Source: Thermohalobaculum sp050331395
GTDB lineage: Bacteria; Pseudomonadota; Alphaproteobacteria; Rhodobacterales; Rhodobacteraceae
Assembly: GCA_050331395.1 (NCBI GenBank)
Contig: JBHJGX010000003.1
Coordinates: 1-64,000, forward strand
Length of the DNA: 64,000 bases
Direction of reading: 5' to 3'
Part shown: one piece after another, positions 26,001 through 34,209 of the stretch
Layout: every line of letters starts with the position of its first letter
Position numbering within the stretch: the stretch's first letter is position 1
Position numbers and translations under genes: made by a program
Notes under the pieces: generated by a model
The model's input: the letters and a program-made list of their open reading frames with translations, nothing else
Database searches by the model: none
Told to the model about the DNA's origin: nothing

Positions 26001-26783
26001 GACCACAACGCCCGCTCGGCGCGGATCGACTTTACCGGGACCACAGGCCAACTCGCGACCAACTACAACGCGCCGGAACCCGTCACCCGTGCGGCGGTTC
26101 TCTACGTTTTCCGCTGCCTGGTCGACGACAACATCCCGATGAACGAAGGCGTGATGAAGCCGCTCGACATCGTTCTGCCAGAGGGGACGATGCTCTCGCC
26201 CCGCTACCCGGCCGCGGTGATCGCCGGCAATGTCGAGACGTCGCAGGCGGTGACCTCGGCTCATTTCCTCGCCCTCGGCGTACAGGCGGCCCCCCAACCG
26301 ACGATCAACACCACGACCTGGGGGAACGCCCGGTATCAGTATTACGAGACGATCTGCGGCGGTGCTGGGGCCGGCTGGCTGAACGATCGGACCCGGCACC
26401 CGGGCTGCTCGGCGGTGCACACGCACATGACGAATTCCCGGCTGACCGACCCGGAAGTGCTCGAGTTCCGCTTCCCGGTGGTGCTCGAACGTTTCGCCAT
26501 CCGCGAAGGCTCGGGCGGGCAGGGGGCGGCGCCGGGCGGGGAGGGCGTCCTCCGCCAGATCCGGTTCCTCGAGGACATGGACCTCGCCATCCTCTCGGGC
26601 CACCGGGTGGTCCCGCCGCCCGGCCTCGACGGAGGCGGTGCGGGCGCCCTCGGCCGGTCCCGGGTGATCCGCGCCGACGGACGGGAAGAGACGCTCCGCT
26701 CCGCCGACCGTACGCGGATGGCGCCAGGCGACCGCTGGCTTCTGGAGACGCCGGGCGGCGGCGGTTGCGGGGCGGCGGACTGA
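23097..26783 (+). CDS. 5-oxoprolinase / hydantoinase A-B fusion protein
   Basis: A 1228-residue fusion of HyuA-type and HyuB-type domains, the architecture of ATP-dependent 5-oxoprolinase (5-oxoproline to glutamate in glutathione turnover). The HyuA part carries the DRGGTFTDVV phosphate loop near residue 24 and the GFDMGGTSTDV motif near residue 303; the HyuB part begins around residue 710 and includes YNGGTHLPDI and TTGQLATNYNAPEP. Hydantoinases share the fold, so the substrate is likely but not proven. An AAAGGAG ribosome-binding site precedes the ATG. The stop overlaps the next small gene (TGATG). Confidence 0.9.
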   Translation: MTDGTPQAGQGNGMPADGVWDFWIDRGGTFTDVVVRRPDGSLEARKLLSENPERYEDAALQAIRDALGLGRADPIPSDRVGRVKMGTTVATNALLERKGTPTLLVTTAGLGHQLRIAFQNRPTLFARHIVLPEMLYARIVEADERVRADGTVETPLDEDALARDLAAARAEGLASVAIVFLHGYRYRAHEARAAALARAAGFTQVSTSHETSPLMKMVPRGDTTVVDAYLSPVLRAYVDRIAAAFTGAEEASDLGQKLMFMQSNGGLTDAQRFRGKDAILSGPAGGVVGAVATGRIAGFERIIGFDMGGTSTDVCHYAGAFERVTHTQVTGVRITAPMMDIHTVAAGGGSRLVWDGTRLRVGPESAGANPGPASYGRGGPLAVTDANVLSGKLRPEFFPAIFGPEGDRPLDATAARAGFERLSAETGKTAEALADGFLKIAVENMANAIKKISVQQGHDVTRYCLAVFGGAGAQHACAIADTLGMETCLVHPMASLLSAYGMGLADIRASRQEAMEADLDDASRLEAASNLDRLGSDALSEVEAQGVPGAAIAVEPMLMLKVKGTDTALAIRFGTLEELRARFTESHRARFGFDAGNVPLVIEALSVEAVGKAADLAEPEHPTATREESAIETALDAPIYTGGDWHRARFVRREAMRPGDRLTGPAVLVEPHTSIVVEPGWQARITAHDHVVLARIAPRESRAVGTAADPVMLEVFNNLFMSIAEQMGAVLENTAASVTIKERLDFSCALFDAAGDLIANAPHMPVHLGSMAASVRTVIRGHPEMVAGDVFVLNAPYNGGTHLPDITVVMPVWDDDAREVLFYTAARGHHTDVGGLTPGSMPPDSRVVEDEGVLIDNAKLVDGATGRFLEDEMRALFTGAKYPARSVDTNIADLKAQIAACAKGAAELLRMVGDFGLDVVRAYMGHVQDNAEELVRRRILALRDAEFTYRMDPGYDGEERQIRVAISVDHNARSARIDFTGTTGQLATNYNAPEPVTRAAVLYVFRCLVDDNIPMNEGVMKPLDIVLPEGTMLSPRYPAAVIAGNVETSQAVTSAHFLALGVQAAPQPTINTTTWGNARYQYYETICGGAGAGWLNDRTRHPGCSAVHTHMTNSRLTDPEVLEFRFPVVLERFAIREGSGGQGAAPGGEGVLRQIRFLEDMDLAILSGHRVVPPPGLDGGGAGALGRSRVIRADGREETLRSADRTRMAPGDRWLLETPGGGGCGAAD

Positions 26784-26995
26784 TGGAATGGCTCGTCTGG
26801 ATCGGCATCGCGATGGTGGCGATCGGCCTCGCCGGGCTCGCCCACTGCGTCCGCACGGCGCTTCGTCTGCGCCGCGACCCGCCCGCCCCCGAGGCGCTCA
26901 AGGCCGAGATGCACCGCCTGATGGCCCGAAATGCCGGCGCCGTGGGGACCGCGTTTTTCGGCCTCGCGCTCATGCTGTTGGGCGCCCTTCTCTGA
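26783..26995 (+). CDS. Small two-helix membrane protein (70 aa)
   Basis: A 70-residue protein with a hydrophobic helix at about 3-24 and another at about 52-68, separated by a basic/acidic loop. Its ATG overlaps the oxoprolinase stop codon, which suggests translational coupling. I recognise no family. It is followed 45 bp later by gltX. Confidence 0.65.
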   Translation: MEWLVWIGIAMVAIGLAGLAHCVRTALRLRRDPPAPEALKAEMHRLMARNAGAVGTAFFGLALMLLGALL

Positions 26996-27040
26996 CACCG
27001 TTCCCGCGATCCGACCGCGATCCGAGCCTGGGAGAGCCGC

Positions 27041-28453
27041 ATGTCTGCCGACCGCCCGTCCGAGACCGTCACCCGTTTTGCCCCGTCGCCGACCGGGTTC
27101 CTGCATATCGGCGGGGCCCGCACGGCGCTCTTCAATTGGCTCTTCGCCCGTCGCCACGGCGGGCGGTTCTTGCTGCGCATCGAAGACACCGACCGCGCTC
27201 GCTCGACGCCCGAGGCGACCGAGGCGATCTATGCGGGGATGCGCTGGCTGGGGCGCGACTGGGACGGGGAGGCGATCAGCCAGGTCACGCGCCTCGCGCG
27301 ACACCGGGAAGCGGCCGAGCAAATGCTCGAGACGGGGGCGGCCTATCGCTGCTATGCCTCTCAGGAGGAGATCGAAGCGTTCCGCGAGCGCGCTCGGGCC
27401 GAGGGCCGACCGCCGCTTTTTGAGAGCCCGTGGCGCGACCATGACGGGGCAGCCCCAGATGCTCCTTTCGCCGTCCGGCTCAAGGCGCCGCGGGACGGCA
27501 CGGTGACCGTCGAGGATGCTGTGCAAGGATCGGTGACCTGGGCGGCCGACCAGCTCGACGATCTGATCCTGCTCCGCTCCGACGGTACACCCACCTATAT
27601 GCTCGCCGTCGTCGTCGACGATCACGATATGGGCGTCACCCATGTCATCCGCGGCGACGATCACCTGACCAACGCCGCGCGGCAGACGCTCATCTATCGC
27701 GGGCTCGGTTGGGAGCCGCCCGTCTTCGCACATATCCCGCTCATCCACGGGCCCGATGGCGCCAAGCTCTCGAAACGCCACGGCGCGCTCGGTGTCGAGG
27801 AATATGCCCGCATGGGGTACCTGCCCGAGGCCATGCGCAATTATCTGGCCCGGCTCGGCTGGAGCCACGGCGATGACGAGTTCTTCACCACCGAGCAGGC
27901 GATCGGTTGGTTCGGTCTCGAGGCCGTCGGCCGCTCGCCGGCGCGGTTCGACTTTGCCAAACTCGAGAATTTGAACGGGCAGCACATGCGCGCGACCGAG
28001 GACGCGGCCCTGTTGGCGGAGCTCGAGCGGTTCCGCGACCTCTCGGAACGCCCGGCCATCGCTGCGGCGAAACGCGCTCGGCTCGAAGCCGCGATGTCGG
28101 GGCTCAAAGACCGGGCCAAGACGCTGATAGAATTAGAAGAACTCGCCTACTACATCCTCGCGGACCGCCCCTTGGATCTCGACGCCAAGGCCGCGAAACT
28201 ACTCGACGACGACGCGCGCGCGCGCCTCGCTCGTTTGACGGCGAAACTTCAAGCTGCTAGCGACTGGGATAAAGAGGCGGTTGAGACCTGCGTGCGAGAG
28301 TTTGCCGAGGCCGAAGGACTTAAACTCGGCAAGGTTGCTCAGCCTCTGCGCGCTGCCCTCACCGCCCGGGCCGTCAGCCCAGGGGTCTTCGATGTGATGG
28401 ACACCCTTGGGCAAGAAGAAAGTCTGGCACGCCTCGGCGACGTGATCGCATGA
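27041..28453 (+). CDS. gltX: Glutamyl-tRNA synthetase
   Basis: A 470-residue class I aminoacyl-tRNA synthetase charging tRNA-Glu. The HIGH motif appears as HIGG in APSPTGFLHIGGART (14-28) and the KMSKS-equivalent is KLSKRHG near residue 244. Length and domain layout are those of a full GltX with an anticodon-binding C-terminal domain, not the shortened Glu-Q-tRNA synthetase. Followed by gltA 52 bp downstream. Confidence 0.96.
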   Translation: MSADRPSETVTRFAPSPTGFLHIGGARTALFNWLFARRHGGRFLLRIEDTDRARSTPEATEAIYAGMRWLGRDWDGEAISQVTRLARHREAAEQMLETGAAYRCYASQEEIEAFRERARAEGRPPLFESPWRDHDGAAPDAPFAVRLKAPRDGTVTVEDAVQGSVTWAADQLDDLILLRSDGTPTYMLAVVVDDHDMGVTHVIRGDDHLTNAARQTLIYRGLGWEPPVFAHIPLIHGPDGAKLSKRHGALGVEEYARMGYLPEAMRNYLARLGWSHGDDEFFTTEQAIGWFGLEAVGRSPARFDFAKLENLNGQHMRATEDAALLAELERFRDLSERPAIAAAKRARLEAAMSGLKDRAKTLIELEELAYYILADRPLDLDAKAAKLLDDDARARLARLTAKLQAASDWDKEAVETCVREFAEAEGLKLGKVAQPLRAALTARAVSPGVFDVMDTLGQEESLARLGDVIA

Positions 28454-28505
28454 GCCAGGGGGTGCCCGTCCATCCGGGCCGAGCGCCCCATGCACGAGGA
28501 AAGCC

Positions 28506-29807
28506 ATGGCCGATACTGCTTCGACGCGCACCGCGACCCTAACTCTCGACGGCAAGACGACTGAGCTTCCCGTCTACGATGCCGTGCACGGGCCGTCAGT
28601 CATCGACATCCGCAAACTCTATGCGGACATGGACGTTTTCACCTACGACCCGGGTTTTACGTCGACGGCGAGCTGCGAGAGCACGATCACCTATATCGAT
28701 GGCGATGTCGGCCAATTGCTGTACCGCGGCTATTCGATCGATGACCTGGCCGAGCAGAGCCGGTTTCTCGAGGTCTGCTACCTGCTTTTGTATGGTGAGC
28801 TGCCGACAGCCGCGCAACTCGACGATTTCGAAGATCGTGTAACGCGACACACGATGCTGCACGAGCAGATGCAGAACTTCTATCGCGGGTTCCGCCGCGA
28901 CGCCCACCCGATGGCCATCGTTTGCGGCGTGGTCGGCGCGATGTCGGCGTTCTATCACGACTCGACCGACATCACCGATCCCTGGCAGCGCGAAGTCGCA
29001 TCGATCCGGATGATCGCCAAGCTGCCAACGATTTGTGCATGGGCCTATAAGTACTCGGTCGGCCAGCCCTTTATCTATCCGCGCAACGACCTCGATTATG
29101 CGGCGAATTTTCTCTACATGTGCTTTGCGGTACCGTGTGAAGAATATGTCGTAAATCCGGTGATGGCGCGGGCCATGGACCGGATCATGACCCTGCACGC
29201 GGATCATGAGCAGAACGCGTCAACCTCGACCGTGCGCCTCGCCGGGTCATCGAATGCCAACCCGTTCGCCTGCATCGCCGCCGGCGTCGCCTGTCTCTGG
29301 GGTCCGGCGCATGGCGGCGCGAACCAAGCCTGCCTCGAGATGCTGCGCCAAATCGGCTCGCCCGATCGGATTCCAGAGTTTATCGAGCGGGCGAAGGACA
29401 AGAATGACCCGTTCCGGCTGATGGGCTTTGGCCACCGCGTTTACAAGAACTATGACCCGCGCGCCAAAGTGATGCAGGAAACCGCGAAAGAGGTTTTGGC
29501 CCTCGTCGGCGTCGAGAACGACCCCGTGCTGCAGACGGCGCAAGAACTTGAGAAGATCGCGTTGGAGGATCCGTATTTCGTCGAGCGGAAACTGTACCCT
29601 AACGTGGATTTCTACTCGGGTATCGTGCTGAACGCCATGGGGTTCCCGACGTCGATGTTTACGGCGATTTTCGCGCTCAGCCGCACCGTCGGTTGGATCG
29701 CCCAGTGGAAAGAAATGATCGAAGACCCGTCCCAGCGGATCGGTCGCCCGCGCCAGCTTTATACTGGCGCGGCCGTTCGGGAGTTTATCCCGGTCGATAA
29801 ACGCTGA
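28506..29807 (+). CDS. gltA: Citrate synthase
   Basis: A 433-residue hexameric-type citrate synthase. The conserved catalytic stretches are present: HADHEQNASTSTVRLAGSS, WGPAHGGAN, and MGFGHRVYKNYDPRAK, with the third catalytic aspartate in YPNVDFYSG. It condenses acetyl-CoA with oxaloacetate at the entry of the TCA cycle. A perfect inverted repeat that includes the stop codon lies between it and the convergent OmpA-like gene. Confidence 0.97.
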   Translation: MADTASTRTATLTLDGKTTELPVYDAVHGPSVIDIRKLYADMDVFTYDPGFTSTASCESTITYIDGDVGQLLYRGYSIDDLAEQSRFLEVCYLLLYGELPTAAQLDDFEDRVTRHTMLHEQMQNFYRGFRRDAHPMAIVCGVVGAMSAFYHDSTDITDPWQREVASIRMIAKLPTICAWAYKYSVGQPFIYPRNDLDYAANFLYMCFAVPCEEYVVNPVMARAMDRIMTLHADHEQNASTSTVRLAGSSNANPFACIAAGVACLWGPAHGGANQACLEMLRQIGSPDRIPEFIERAKDKNDPFRLMGFGHRVYKNYDPRAKVMQETAKEVLALVGVENDPVLQTAQELEKIALEDPYFVERKLYPNVDFYSGIVLNAMGFPTSMFTAIFALSRTVGWIAQWKEMIEDPSQRIGRPRQLYTGAAVREFIPVDKR

Positions 29808-29824
29808 GGCTGATGCCGCCTCAG
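29804..29824. terminator. Inverted repeat between convergent gltA and OmpA-like gene
   Basis: CTGAGGC (29804-29810) and GCCTCAG (29818-29824) form a perfect 7-bp stem around a 7-base loop. The stem contains the TGA stops of both convergent genes. It lacks a long T tract on either side, so it may be a weak bidirectional terminator, a mRNA-end protecting hairpin or a Rho-assisted site. Confidence 0.45.
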
Positions 29825-30222
29825 TTATGCGTGACGATGACCTGCCGGTCGGACTGACGATCGGCAGGCAGAATCCCGAAGAACGTGGTCGTCTCTTCCT
29901 GTTTCGCGACGGTCATGCTGTCCGATTTGACGCCGCGCTCGGCGAGAAACCTCCGCACACCGTCGGCGCGGGCCTGCGCCACACGCTCGTTGGCTGCGTC
30001 CGAGCCCGTCGCGTCGACCCGCGCAAAGATGCAGATCTCGAAGCGCGCCTTGGCTGTCTCGGCGAATTCGGCCAAACGGTCGCGCTGGGTCTCAGGCACG
30101 CTCGTCTGGCCAATCTCGTAGTCGGTAACGACAATCTTGCCGCTTTCGTCAAAGCCGCAAGGGTTCGCGGCTGCGCTGCCGGCGGTTAAAAGCGCGGCAA
30201 TGGCGAGGGTCGGGCGGATCAT
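29821..30222 (-). CDS. Small exported OmpA-like domain protein
   Basis: A 133-residue protein with a signal peptide (cut near AAANP at about residue 20) and a single domain that follows the OmpA C-terminal pattern: FETAKARFEICIFARVDATGSDAANERVAQARADGVRRFL-like spacing of the hydrophobic and Asn/Asp/Arg positions, although it lacks the strong TDN motif. If the assignment is right, it would bind peptidoglycan in the periplasm. A GAGGAG ribosome-binding site precedes the ATG at 30222. Confidence 0.65.
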   Translation of the reverse strand: MIRPTLAIAALLTAGSAAANPCGFDESGKIVVTDYEIGQTSVPETQRDRLAEFAETAKARFEICIFARVDATGSDAANERVAQARADGVRRFLAERGVKSDSMTVAKQEETTTFFGILPADRQSDRQVIVTHN

Positions 30223-30264
30223 TGGGATCTCCTCGGAATCGGTTGGTACCAGCATAGAATAATG

Positions 30265-31440
30265 TCAACGCGCGCTCCCCGGACGGGGTTTCTCGAGGGT
30301 TTCGATCACGGACCTCGCCGCCCGGAGCCCCGGCCCCTCACCGCCCCGCCCGAGCGCGGCCATCGCCCGGCCGAACGCGGCCCGCTGCGCCTCACTGTCT
30401 CCGCCGATGAGCGGGCGGAGCGCCTCCAGGATCGTTTCCGGTCGACACCGCTCTTGGAGGCATTCGGGGACAGCCGCTTCGCCCGTCACCAGATTGACCA
30501 GATGGCCCGTATCGACGCGTAGCAACCGTCGGGCGATCGCCGCGGTCGCCCATGAGACCGCATAGCAGCTCACATGGGGCGTGTCGGCGGCCGCGAGTTC
30601 GAGGGCCACGGTGCCCGAGGCGACGAGCCCCGCATCGGCCGCCGCAAAGGCCGCCCGCTTTTCCGCCTCGCCCTCGTCCGGTCGAATCACGAGCGGCGCG
30701 GGGCGCATCGCGGCCAGCGGCGCCGCGAGCGGCTCGGCCACGGTCTCGGCCACCGGGACAACGGTGCAAAGTTCGGGCACCTCAGCGGCGAGGCGCGCGG
30801 TCGTCTCGGCGAAGACAGGCATCATTCGGGCGACCTCGCCACGGCGCGACCCCGGCGCGACCAGGAGAAGGGGCGTGCCCGGCGGCGCCCCCGCGCGCGC
30901 CCGGATCCGCGCGATGGCCTCGGCAGGGGGCGTCTCGCGTGCGGCGACCGGATGGCCGACAAAGGCGCAGCTCATGCCGGCGGCCTCCATAAAGGGCGGC
31001 TCGAAGGGCAAAAGCGCGAGGACATGGTCGACAAAACGCGCCATGTGTCGCGCCCGCCCGGGTCGCCAGGCCCAAACGGACGGTGCGACATAATGGATCG
31101 TGCGGATCTGCGGCGCCCGCCGGCGCACCCGCTCGGCAACCCGCAAACCGAAGGAGGGGGCGTCTATTGTCACGAGCGCCTGCGGCTCTCGGGAGATCAC
31201 GTCGCCGGTGGTCTGACGGAGGCGCCGGAGGATCACCGGCAAACGCGGCAGCACCTCGGTCAGCCCCATGACCGAGAGATCGGCAATATCGAAGAGGGGA
31301 TCGAGCCCGGCGGCCGCCATCTCGCGCCCGCCGACGCCGGCGATCTCGATATCGGGCGCGAGCGCCTTGAGCCCGCGGATCAGCTCAGCGCCGAGCCGAT
31401 CGCCCGAGGGTTCCCCGGCGACGAGATAGATCCGGGTCAT
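30265..31440 (-). CDS. lpxB: Lipid-A-disaccharide synthase
   Basis: A 391-residue inverting glycosyltransferase (GT19) that joins UDP-diacylglucosamine and lipid X to form the lipid A disaccharide. The N terminus is YLVAGEPSGDRLGAEL, the GVGGREM motif follows, and YVAPSVWAWRPGRA is the family's most conserved region. It ends the lpx gene run, and its ATG overlaps the lpxI stop by 4 bp. Confidence 0.96.
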   Translation of the reverse strand: MTRIYLVAGEPSGDRLGAELIRGLKALAPDIEIAGVGGREMAAAGLDPLFDIADLSVMGLTEVLPRLPVILRRLRQTTGDVISREPQALVTIDAPSFGLRVAERVRRRAPQIRTIHYVAPSVWAWRPGRARHMARFVDHVLALLPFEPPFMEAAGMSCAFVGHPVAARETPPAEAIARIRARAGAPPGTPLLLVAPGSRRGEVARMMPVFAETTARLAAEVPELCTVVPVAETVAEPLAAPLAAMRPAPLVIRPDEGEAEKRAAFAAADAGLVASGTVALELAAADTPHVSCYAVSWATAAIARRLLRVDTGHLVNLVTGEAAVPECLQERCRPETILEALRPLIGGDSEAQRAAFGRAMAALGRGGEGPGLRAARSVIETLEKPRPGSAR

Positions 31441-32285
31441 GCGAGCTCCTCCGGCCGGGCGATCCAGACGAAAAGGCGGTGGGACCGGGCGGCTGTCTCA
31501 ATGGCGGGGCGATCGAGGAGCTGGGTGCCGTCGGCCTCGGCGACGATGCCGGCGAGGCCCGCGCGGGCGGCGCCCTCGAGGGTGGCGGGACCGATCGTCG
31601 GCAGGTCGACGCGGCGGTCCTGGCCAGGCTTCGGCAGCTTGACGAGAACGCCCGAGGGGGGCGGGCAATGGGCGCGCTTCTCGGGCGGGAGTGCGGCGAT
31701 GCGCGCGAGGAGAGCGTCGGTGCCCTCAATCGCCTCGATGCCGAGGCAGACGCCGCGGGCAACCGCTGCGGCCTGCGCCACGTCGAGGGGGCCGAGGGTC
31801 CGCAAGATCTCGGTCGCCCGACGGGCATCGGCCAGGTCGTCCTCGGATGGGCGGCGGGGGCCGATGAGCGCGGGTCCGGCGAGCAGATCCGGCAGGCAGT
31901 CCCCGGCCGAGACAAGGCGAAGGCCCTCGGCTTCGAAAATCCCGCCAAGACCGCGGAGAAGTCCGTCATCGCCTTGGCGCAACAGCCGGAAGACCCGCGC
32001 CGCGACCGAAAGCGCTTTGGCATCCGCGCGCCAGGGGCGCAGCCGTGGCCGGTCCATGGCACCGGCAAAGACGACCTCGGTGCAGCCGGCGGTGCGGAGC
32101 GCGGAAAAAAGCCGTCCCACCCGCTCGAAGCGGTGGATTTGGTGCGGGTGCCCAGCGACCCAGGCCGGCACCGTCCCCTCGAAGACGATGACGAGATAGG
32201 GCAGGCCCCGCGCACGGCGGTCTTCGGCGATCCGCTCGGGCAGGCTATCCCGGCCCGCCAGGATCGCGAGCGTGCCCTCAGGCAT
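31437..32285 (-). CDS. lpxI: UDP-2,3-diacylglucosamine pyrophosphatase LpxI
   Basis: A 282-residue LpxI (DUF1009), the enzyme that replaces LpxH in many alphaproteobacteria and hydrolyses UDP-2,3-diacylglucosamine to lipid X and UMP. The N-terminal AILAGRDSLPERIAE motif and the C-terminal DLPTIGPATLEGAARAGLAG region are characteristic. The ATG at 32285 gives the normal start. It lies between lpxA and lpxB with overlaps of 8 and 4 bp. Confidence 0.95.
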   Translation of the reverse strand: MPEGTLAILAGRDSLPERIAEDRRARGLPYLVIVFEGTVPAWVAGHPHQIHRFERVGRLFSALRTAGCTEVVFAGAMDRPRLRPWRADAKALSVAARVFRLLRQGDDGLLRGLGGIFEAEGLRLVSAGDCLPDLLAGPALIGPRRPSEDDLADARRATEILRTLGPLDVAQAAAVARGVCLGIEAIEGTDALLARIAALPPEKRAHCPPPSGVLVKLPKPGQDRRVDLPTIGPATLEGAARAGLAGIVAEADGTQLLDRPAIETAARSHRLFVWIARPEELA

Positions 32286-33066
32286 CGCGGGGCGTGCAGA
32301 AGCTCCGGCTCGTATCCGCGCGGATGAAGGCGACGACCGACTGCACCTCCGGGCTTTCGGGATGTGCCGCGGCGGCGCGCGCAGCCCGGTCGGCCAGCGC
32401 TCCCTCACCGTAGAAGATCTCGCGATAGGCGGCGCGCAGAGCATGGATCGCCTCCCGCGGGACGCCCCGGCGCTTCAGTCCGATGACATTGAGCCCGCCG
32501 AGCTCCGCCCGGTTGCCGATCACCGAGCCGAAGGGGATCACGTCCTTCTCGACGCCGCTCATGCCGCCGACCATGGCGCCCGGGCCGATCCGCACGAACT
32601 GATGGACCGCCGAAAGCCCGCCGAGGACCGCGCCCTCCCCTACGTCCACATGGCCCGCGAGCGTCGCATTGTTGGCGAAGATCGCGCCCCGCCCGACTTG
32701 GCAATCGTGACCGATATGGGTGCCGACCATCAGCAGGCAGCCGTCGCCGATACGCGTGACCATGCCGCCGCCTTCGGTCCCGGGATTGGCGGTCACATGC
32801 TCACGGATCCGGCAATCGGCGCCGATCTCCAGCCGGCTCGGCTCGCCCCGGTATTTGAGGTCCTGCGGCTGGTGGCCGAGCGAGGCGAACGGCCAGACCC
32901 GGCTGCGCGGCCCGATCGTGGTGCGACCGGCCACGACCACATGGGCTTCGAGCACGACGCCCGCAGCGAGCACGACCTCTGGCCCGACGATGCAATAGGG
33001 CCCGATCTCGACGCCGTCGCCGATCTCAGCCCCGGCCTCGACGAGGGCGGTCGGGTGGATGCTCAC
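32278..33066 (-). CDS. lpxA: UDP-N-acetylglucosamine O-acyltransferase
   Basis: A 262-residue left-handed beta-helix acyltransferase starting lipid A synthesis by adding a 3-hydroxyacyl group to UDP-GlcNAc. The hexapeptide-repeat rhythm starts at MSIHPTALVEAGAEIGDGV, the catalytic histidine lies in the THIGHDCQVG segment, and the C-terminal helical domain begins near residue 190 (GLKRRGVPREAI). Overlaps fabZ by 4 bp and lpxI by 8 bp. Confidence 0.96.
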   Translation of the reverse strand: MSIHPTALVEAGAEIGDGVEIGPYCIVGPEVVLAAGVVLEAHVVVAGRTTIGPRSRVWPFASLGHQPQDLKYRGEPSRLEIGADCRIREHVTANPGTEGGGMVTRIGDGCLLMVGTHIGHDCQVGRGAIFANNATLAGHVDVGEGAVLGGLSAVHQFVRIGPGAMVGGMSGVEKDVIPFGSVIGNRAELGGLNVIGLKRRGVPREAIHALRAAYREIFYGEGALADRAARAAAAHPESPEVQSVVAFIRADTSRSFCTPRDA

Positions 33067-33560
33067 GCGCCCACCGGTTGGCGGCGGTGGTCCCGTTCGT
33101 CGATGATCATGGCCGAGAACTCGGCCTCGGCGACCAGATCCGCGGCCACCCGGCCTTCGCCCCAGAATTTGAAGACTTTGCCGCGCGATCGCATGATCCG
33201 CACATGGAGTTCGAGCACGTCGCCGGGGACGACCTTCTTGCGGAAACGCGTCTTGTCCAGGGTCATGAAATAGACGAGCAGATCCTGCCCCTCCATTTCC
33301 AGACTGTCGACAACCAGGACGCCCGCGGTCTGTGCCATCGCCTCGACGATCAGCACGCCCGGCATCAGCGGCTCTTGCGGAAAATGCCCCTGAAAATGCG
33401 GCTCGTTCGCCGTGACGTTCTTGATCCCAACGGCGCGGTCATGGCGGAGAATACGCTCGACCCGGTCGATGAGAAGGAAAGGATACCGGTGTGGGATCAT
33501 GCGCTTTATCCGCGCAAGATCGGCCTCGCCAAAGTCGGGTTCGGTCCCGTCGCCTGTCAT
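33063..33560 (-). CDS. fabZ: 3-hydroxyacyl-ACP dehydratase FabZ
   Basis: A 165-residue hot-dog-fold dehydratase for the fatty-acid elongation cycle. Catalytic histidine is in PHRYPFLLIDRV near residue 24 and the catalytic glutamate region is GHFPQEPLMPGVLIVEAMAQ. I chose the ATG at 33560 since upstream residues are Arg/Ser-rich and unlike the family. It overlaps lpxA by 4 bp, the usual coupling of lipid A and fatty acid synthesis. No lpxD is present between skp and fabZ, where many proteobacteria have it. Confidence 0.95.
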   Translation of the reverse strand: MTGDGTEPDFGEADLARIKRMIPHRYPFLLIDRVERILRHDRAVGIKNVTANEPHFQGHFPQEPLMPGVLIVEAMAQTAGVLVVDSLEMEGQDLLVYFMTLDKTRFRKKVVPGDVLELHVRIMRSRGKVFKFWGEGRVAADLVAEAEFSAMIIDERDHRRQPVGA

Positions 33561-33627
33561 GTCGCAATCCGGCCCGTCAGAACTTCCGGAGTGTTTCCAT
33601 ACGTGCGGGTCGGGATAAATCCAACCC

Positions 33628-34209
33628 TCAATCCGGCGGGTCCGGTGACCGGTCTTGCTCCGGTAAGAACGGCTCGGCCGGCGGGAGCTCGATCTCGATC
33701 CGCTCGATCCGCGCATCGAAGCGGCGGATGACCTCCTCGGTCACATTGATCGCAGGTTGCGCGACGAGCACCTGCGCGCTGTCGACAATGAGGTCGGCGC
33801 CACGCGCCCGCAGCACCTCGACGAGGACAGGCACCATTTCCGCATTGAGCCGTTCCCGTGCCGCGCGAAAGGTCTGTTGGAGACGGGCGGCCTGCTCCTG
33901 GCTCCGCCGACGGGCCGCGCGCACCTTTCGGTCGAAGGCCTGGGTGCGTTCTTCGAAATCGTCCCGGGGCAGGGTGCGCCGGAGCCGGGCAAGCTCGGTC
34001 TCCTCGGCCTCCAACTGGGTCTTGAGTGCATCGAGACGCGCCTGGAATTCCGCAGATCGGGCGCGCTCGGCCTCGCGAAGCGCTTCGGCGGCGGCCGTCT
34101 CGCGGAGCACCCGCTCGCGCGATACCACGAGGACCTTGGGATCTTGCGCGAGGGCGGCGACCGGCAGAAGCCAGGCCAGAATGGCGAGAGTGGCCGCGGT
34201 GCGCGGCAT
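33628..34209 (-). CDS. skp: Skp/OmpH family periplasmic chaperone
   Basis: A 193-residue exported protein with a signal peptide cut after AALAQ (residue 22) and a long charged coiled coil (about 45-140) typical of the tentacles of the Skp/OmpH trimer. Skp holds unfolded outer-membrane proteins in the periplasm. The ATG overlaps the last base of the bamA stop codon, matching the functional link to BamA. Confidence 0.88.
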   Translation of the reverse strand: MPRTAATLAILAWLLPVAALAQDPKVLVVSRERVLRETAAAEALREAERARSAEFQARLDALKTQLEAEETELARLRRTLPRDDFEERTQAFDRKVRAARRRSQEQAARLQQTFRAARERLNAEMVPVLVEVLRARGADLIVDSAQVLVAQPAINVTEEVIRRFDARIERIEIELPPAEPFLPEQDRSPDPPD

